From Ceraceosorus guamensis (taxonomy: Eukaryota; Basidiomycota; Exobasidiomycetes; Ceraceosorales; Ceraceosoraceae), in contig NW_020290154.1 in the NCBI RefSeq assembly GCF_003144195.1, positions 1 to 23,107 of the forward strand: DNA of 23,107 nucleotides. The letters are read 5' to 3'. A model generated the notes under the pieces. The model saw nothing but the letters and a program-made list of their open reading frames with translations, was not told the origin of the DNA and searched no databases. Both the position numbers and the translations under genes were made by a program. The number at the start of each line of letters is the position of its first letter. Within the stretch, counting starts at the first letter, position 1. Below, one piece after another: positions 19,200 to 23,107 of this stretch.

Positions 19200-19928
19200 A
19201 TGCTGTTGCTTCGTTCTGCAATCACCACGATGGCGTTCTGGGCAGTGCTGTCGCCCGCAGCTCGAGCAGTGCTAGCACCTACAGTCTACCGTGAGTGTTT
19301 CTTGCCCCTCGGAGTCGAGTCGAGCACGTCTCCTGTCCCGCGCGCCCCAATCAGCTTCTCCACCCTTCTCGACGAGGAGTTGATGAGATAGACCTCGCGC
19401 TTTTGCGCCCTTCTTCTTCTTTCCCGCCCGCCCGCACGTCCCGCCCCGCCCCGCCACTTTGGCACCTTCCCGGGATAGAGGTGCTCAGCGCGCCAGACAT
19501 GTCTCTCGACGAGCAAGCCAACAGGTGGGACGAAGAGTGCAAAAAGCAGATCGACGATGAAGCTCACGTCTGGACGTACTACAAGAAATTCGTGCAGAAT
19601 CAAGCCGTTTGGTGTATCTGCGGGAGCACCGCGTGAGTCCCCTTCTCCCCCCAAAAGTCGTTGTTGCCGCCCTGGCCCCCGCCGTCGTCGTACGAGTTTC
19701 TTTGAGGGCTGAAAGCTTTCCCCAATCGTCTGCGGATGTTCTACCCATCGTTCCACCTCTCTCTCTCTCTCCCTCTCTCTCGAGACTTCCTGCGCTCCTT
19801 GCTTCGTACCGCCCTCCCATGCGTTCGAGAGCAGACCGAACAGCAACGTGGACAAGGGCCAAGCGACGATCGACGCTCTGCGCGCACAGTATCTCAGCTG
19901 GACCTTCCAAAAAGCTCCCATATCCTGA
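19200..19928 (+). CDS. SSP8: small secreted protein, three exons, 109 aa
   Basis: Exons 19200-19290 (91 nt), 19479-19632 (154 nt) and 19844-19928 (85 nt) join in phases 1 and 2. Introns are longer than in the rest of the family (188 and 211 nt). Intron 2 contains a CT microsatellite. The signal peptide MLLLRSAITTMAFWAVLSPA followed by ARA is close to that of SSP5. The mature part reads QVLSAPDMSLDEQ, W47-x3-C51 and WC76IC78G. Exon 3 encodes NVDKGQATIDALRAQYLSWT followed by FQKAPIS, matching SSP3 at NVD-x-GQ and W-T-F-x-(R/K)-APIS. Exon 2 and exon 3 lengths equal those of SSP1 on the opposite side of the cluster. The GATAG acceptor of intron 1 was chosen because it alone gives phase 1 and the family alignment. 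Function unknown. Confidence 0.83.
19756..19781. repeat. CT microsatellite inside SSP8 intron 2
   Basis: A CTCTCT run broken by one CC lies inside the second intron of SSP8, some 60 nt before its acceptor. It may serve as an extended pyrimidine tract. Confidence 0.8.
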
Positions 19929-20360
19929 TGCCTTTCTCGTTCCCAAATTGGCGTTCAAGGAAGCCGGCCTGGCCGCCTTCGCACGATGCACCTTCCATTC
20001 GCCCACCCCTTCATTCATCGCGAGCCTTGACCACCGACATGCCAGACAAGAGACAAACGCTACACATCCAATGCTGTTTTGCCAGAATTTTTCCTATGAT
20101 TTTCGTCGTCGTGCGTGGGCGTTGGAAAAGCCAGCCTGGACCAGGTCGATCATTTTAATCACGGAACAAGGTTGAGCCGGTCAGGTCGAAAAGGGTCACG
20201 CATGCATGGAGGCATGCATTTCCGGCGAGAGCGTGTCCTTTCTGCTCGCTCCAATGCCTTGAACATGATATTCTCTAGAGCGCAGCAAGATTCCGAGTCG
20301 ATGCAGTCCGTCGCGTCCAAAGTCCCTGTATTTTTCCGTGCACGCACGAGCGAAGTGCTC
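19929..20360. other. Convergent 3' spacer between SSP8 and the SDR gene
   Basis: About 430 bp between two convergent 3' ends. Open frames run through it as shadows. No terminator-like structure or repeat was recognised beyond a short GCATGGAGGCATGC imperfect palindrome near 20202-20218. Confidence 0.45.
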
Positions 20361-21716
20361 CTAAATGTCTCCAGAAATCTGTCGGGAAGAGCGCTTCATT
20401 CGAATCAATCTTTGCCCCTCATCGACTCGCTCATTTCGGACCCTGCACCCTCCACCGCTCGCCTCGTGTGTGGGCAAACTCACCTGCAAAATCTGGCCCG
20501 TAATGTAGGAAGCGAGTGGACTGGCGAGGAAGAGCAGCGGGCCGGCAGCTTCTTGCGTCGTGCCTGGTCTCTTGAGCACATTACCGTGCAGCAGCGCTTT
20601 GGCAAAAGCTCTTTCTGTCGGCACACCTACGGGAATGACGCTTCCATCCGGCAACTTGTGCGTCTCGCCATCCTTGTCCGAATCGCCAATCAAGCGCGTC
20701 TGCACGAAACCGTACGCCACCGCATTCACCCGTATGCCGTACCTGCCCAATTCGCGCGCGCTGGATTTCGTCAAGCCTATGAGAGCCGCTTTGCCCGCGC
20801 TGTAGTTGGCGCCGTACGCCAAACCTTGTATGCCCGCCATGGAGGAGATGTTGGTGATGCTCCTATTCTCCCCCGCATACTTTTTGTCCAGCATGTGGGG
20901 CAGGGCAGCGCGGGTGAGTCGAAAGGGAGCGGTGGAGTGAACAGCCATGACGGATTCCCATGCCGAGTCGGAGAGATCTTTGAGCGGAGCTTGAATGGTG
21001 AAACCTGCTCCGTTGATGATGTGGTTGATCTTGCCGTACTTGGAGATTGCGAAAGCTACCAACTCGTCCGGAACTTCGGCCGAGGTGATGTCCCTCCCCG
21101 CAAACGCTTCCGCTGATCCGCCATTCGCCCGTATTTCGCCCACCACGCCGTCTGCTACGGATGCGTCGATGTCGAACACCTGTGCGGCACGAAGGAGACG
21201 CGCGAGAGGCAATGTGTGAGCATTGAGGATTGAAATGGCGATGGACTGGGCACCGGACCTGCCTCGGGCCCGTGCCAGGTCGTCGACTCACAACGATGGA
21301 AGCACCGTGCGCTGCAAAGGTCAGAGCGGTAGTCTTGCCGATACCGCGCCCAGCTCTGGCAGAGATGTGGAACGGCAAAGGTCGAATGAGCTGTGGCGTG
21401 GCATGCCTCGGAATGACTTGGAGAGATCGTGAAGCTGCATGTATGCGCCCGCTTAAACCCCCACCCCCCCCCCCCCCCTCTGCTGTCCTCGTTTCGCGTG
21501 CGCTCTGCGAAAGTGCATTGCCCTGCCAGACTCCACCCTGCCCAGCGACCTTGCTCCCACTCAAGGCTGCTTTGAAGTCGTGGCAAAGCTCTGACGTGTT
21601 CTGGCACATAGGCCCACTCACCCGGTGATGATGGCCACCTCACCCTTGAGCAGTGGTCCGCCGGTGAGATGAGCACCGAGCTGCTCCACCCTTCCTCTGG
21701 CAGCTGAGGCGGACAT
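20361..21716 (-). CDS. Short-chain dehydrogenase/reductase (FabG-like), four exons, 290 aa
   Basis: Exons 21622-21716, 21292-21355, 20484-21179 and 20361-20378 have introns of 266, 112 and 105 nt, all with GTGAGT donors. The classical SDR plan is complete: TGAGRGIG at 31-38 (split by intron 1, NAD(P) binding), FDID at 55-58, INGAG at 108-112 in place of NNAG, NISSMAG with the catalytic Ser (165 or 166), and Y179-x3-K183. RVNAVAYGFVQT and the ITGQILQ end follow. The family reduces or oxidises carbonyl/hydroxyl substrates with NAD(P)H; the closest general type is 3-oxoacyl-ACP reductase, but the substrate cannot be told. The last exon codes only ISGDI and the stop. Intron 3 is a multiple of three without stops, so retention would add 35 residues. 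The start at 21716 gives MSASAARGRVEQLGAHLTGG. Confidence 0.92.
21464..21478. repeat. C15 homopolymer in SDR intron 1
   Basis: Fifteen C on the plus strand, giving a G15 tract in the sense strand of SDR intron 1. It may affect splicing or form G-quadruplex structure, and is also a likely sequencing-error site. Confidence 0.85.
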
Positions 21717-21875
21717 TGTAGCGCTGTGTAGTCCGCTGCTTGGAAGCTGAGGGGGTGTTGGTGGTGCGGGCGATGGTGCGGTAGGGATGGAGACAAGAGA
21801 GCAGCGATGGGGCGGGGGTGCGGGGAAGATGTGCTTGAGCTAGGCGAGAGGCGAGAGGCATGCCGGAGCATAGCA

Positions 21876-21914
21876 GTCACGAGTCACGAGTCACGAGTCA
21901 CGAGTCACGAGTCC
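21876..21914. repeat. Heptamer tandem repeat GTCACGA
   Basis: Five copies of GTCACGA (TCGTGAC on the other strand) lie about 160 nt upstream of the SDR start codon. Confidence 0.9.
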
Positions 21915-22682
21915 ACCTCTTGTGACTCAATTGAATGTGAATTCAAAGAGGCTTTGCTGAGCCTTGAGTTGCTGCCGTATATGCGTGGATGCGCGCGCGC
22001 ACAATTGCCCGGCTATGCGAAAGGCTTTCTTGTAGCCGGGCCGGCGCAGCGCTGATTCACCGCGTGGGCGCTATATATATACAGCTTGGATTTCTTGATT
22101 GATACATGCGCCATATGCATGCATGCGCTTTCGCGCGCTCTTTCGATGTGGCTCACGTGACCCATCTTTTCAAATTCTCCGCGACGCCGGTTGAATTCAA
22201 AAAGATTGGAGAAATCAAGAATTCTTCTGGTGGTCTGTATGGAACGTGGATCAGGACACACAGAGAGAGAGAGAGACACAGAGTCGATCTAGGTGGAGCT
22301 GTGCTTTGGAGCTTGTTGTAGAGGGTTGCCGCCAAGCGCATTCACGATACGATTCAAGATTCCTCGACCTCTTCATCTCCTCGACCACGCGTGCCAGCCG
22401 TGGCAGAAGCCCGGCAAGCCGCGGGCCGGCCGCGCGGATCACTCATGCCGTCGTGGCGTACGCTGATCGCGCTGTGTGATGTAGCGCTGCAGATGAATCT
22501 CCCACGCGCGGACCACCTCTTAGTTGTTGCTTGCTTGCTTGCATGCTTGCTTGCATGCAGCATGTGCGCCTGCCCTGCCTGCCTCTCGATCGGTGCATGT
22601 ATGGCTGACTGTGCTGACGCAAGACTCATCAGTCGTGACTGCTGACTGCGCATGGATGGATGATGAGGCTGTGGAAGATTCA

Positions 22683-22707
22683 GATTCACGATTCACGATT
22701 CACGATT
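22683..22707. repeat. Heptamer tandem repeat GATTCAC
   Basis: Three and a half copies of GATTCAC (TCGTGAA in another register on the other strand), a variant of the array at 21876. Confidence 0.85.
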
Positions 22708-22954
22708 ATGTATTATTCAGGATTACATACGCAGCGGTGATGCTGATCGTGCGGTGTTGCGCTGCATGGGGAGCCTTGCACACGGCGTCGGGCAGCCGGC
22801 AGCAGCATCGCTCTCGCTCGCTCTGATCAGCCCGCTCACCAAGGCGATGACAAACGATGGGCTGCTTTCCTAACCTCACCCTCCTACACAAACCCCCATA
22901 AGCAGCGCGCAACCAATCTGAATCGCTACACTCACCGCGACTGCTCTCCATCCC

Positions 22955-22979
22955 ACTCGCGACTCGCGACTCGCGACTG
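22955..22979. repeat. Heptamer tandem repeat ACTCGCG
   Basis: Three and a half copies of ACTCGCG, the C-for-T variant of the same heptamer series. Confidence 0.85.
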
Positions 22980-23059
22980 CACAGATCGGTCGTCTCGCTC
23001 TCACGCATCTTCCAGCTTCCATCTGCCCATCTGCCCATCTCCCCACCGCCCTTTACTCA

Positions 23060-23080
23060 CCCCCCCCCCCCCCCCCCCCC
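23060..23080. repeat. C21 homopolymer near the window end
   Basis: Twenty-one C followed by TCCCCCC, about 15 nt before a possible start codon at 23095. Confidence 0.9.
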
Positions 23081-23107
23081 TCCCCCCGGCAAGCATGGCG
23101 CAAGCAC

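Larger units (their letters stand above)
21717..23107. other. Repeat-rich intergenic DNA upstream of the SDR gene
   Basis: About 1.4 kb with no gene recognised. It holds heptamer arrays (21876-21914, 22683-22707, 22955-22979), an AT dinucleotide patch (about 22072-22081), an AG run (about 22260-22276), GCTTGCTT/GCATGC repeats (about 22529-22560) and a C21 tract (23060-23080). An ATG at 23095 may open a plus-strand gene that continues past the window, but only four codons are visible. Confidence 0.5.

Noticed and set aside
20115-21116. 333-codon plus-strand frame
   Set aside because: Antisense shadow of the SDR gene, whose own frame carries all SDR motifs.
21876-22979. Heptamer repeats as a CRISPR-like array
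   Set aside because: Units are 7 nt without spacers, in a eukaryotic chromosome; they are simple tandem repeats.
1-23107. Search for tRNA genes, rRNA and transposon ends
   Set aside because: No B-box-like TTCGAATC context with a matching A box, no rRNA motif, and no terminal repeats or transposase/reverse-transcriptase motif recognised by eye.

Overview
The window is the left end of a fungal chromosome, most likely of a smut-type basidiomycete (Ustilaginomycotina). It opens with about 15 copies of the C-strand telomere repeat CCCTAA. Genes have short introns, 21 of the 26 modelled here starting GTGAGT. Intergenic DNA further in carries heptamer repeats of the TCGTGAN type seen in smut genomes. 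The taxonomic placement is an inference.

The main content is a previously unlabelled family of small secreted proteins, called SSP0-SSP8 here. All members share one plan: exon 1 is a signal peptide ending in phase 1, exon 2 carries a W-x3-C ... C-x(21-24)-C core and ends in phase 2, and exon 3 usually ends in a W-x-F-like tail. Exon 2 is exactly 154 nt in five copies and exon 3 is exactly 85 nt in three. SSP0 (100-187) is a lone signal-peptide exon whose donor site runs straight into the telomere. SSP1 to SSP4 (1165-6567) are on the minus strand and read toward the chromosome end. SSP4 carries two copies of the domain, separated by a Lys-Arg kexin-type site. SSP5 to SSP8 (15702-19928) are on the plus strand and read away from it.

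Between the two arrays lie conserved or unrelated genes: a HOS3-type histone deacetylase (7119-10264, minus, all catalytic motifs present), 3.2 kb with no recognisable gene, and a secreted Thr-rich DUF4430-like protein (13480-15000, plus). After the second array comes a four-exon short-chain dehydrogenase/reductase (20361-21716, minus), followed by repeat-rich intergenic DNA to the window end.

The SSP genes look like a birth-and-death cluster of candidate effectors or other extracellular proteins. Their function cannot be told from sequence. All spliced models were derived by reading donor and acceptor sites and matching phase and family alignment; none has transcript support here.
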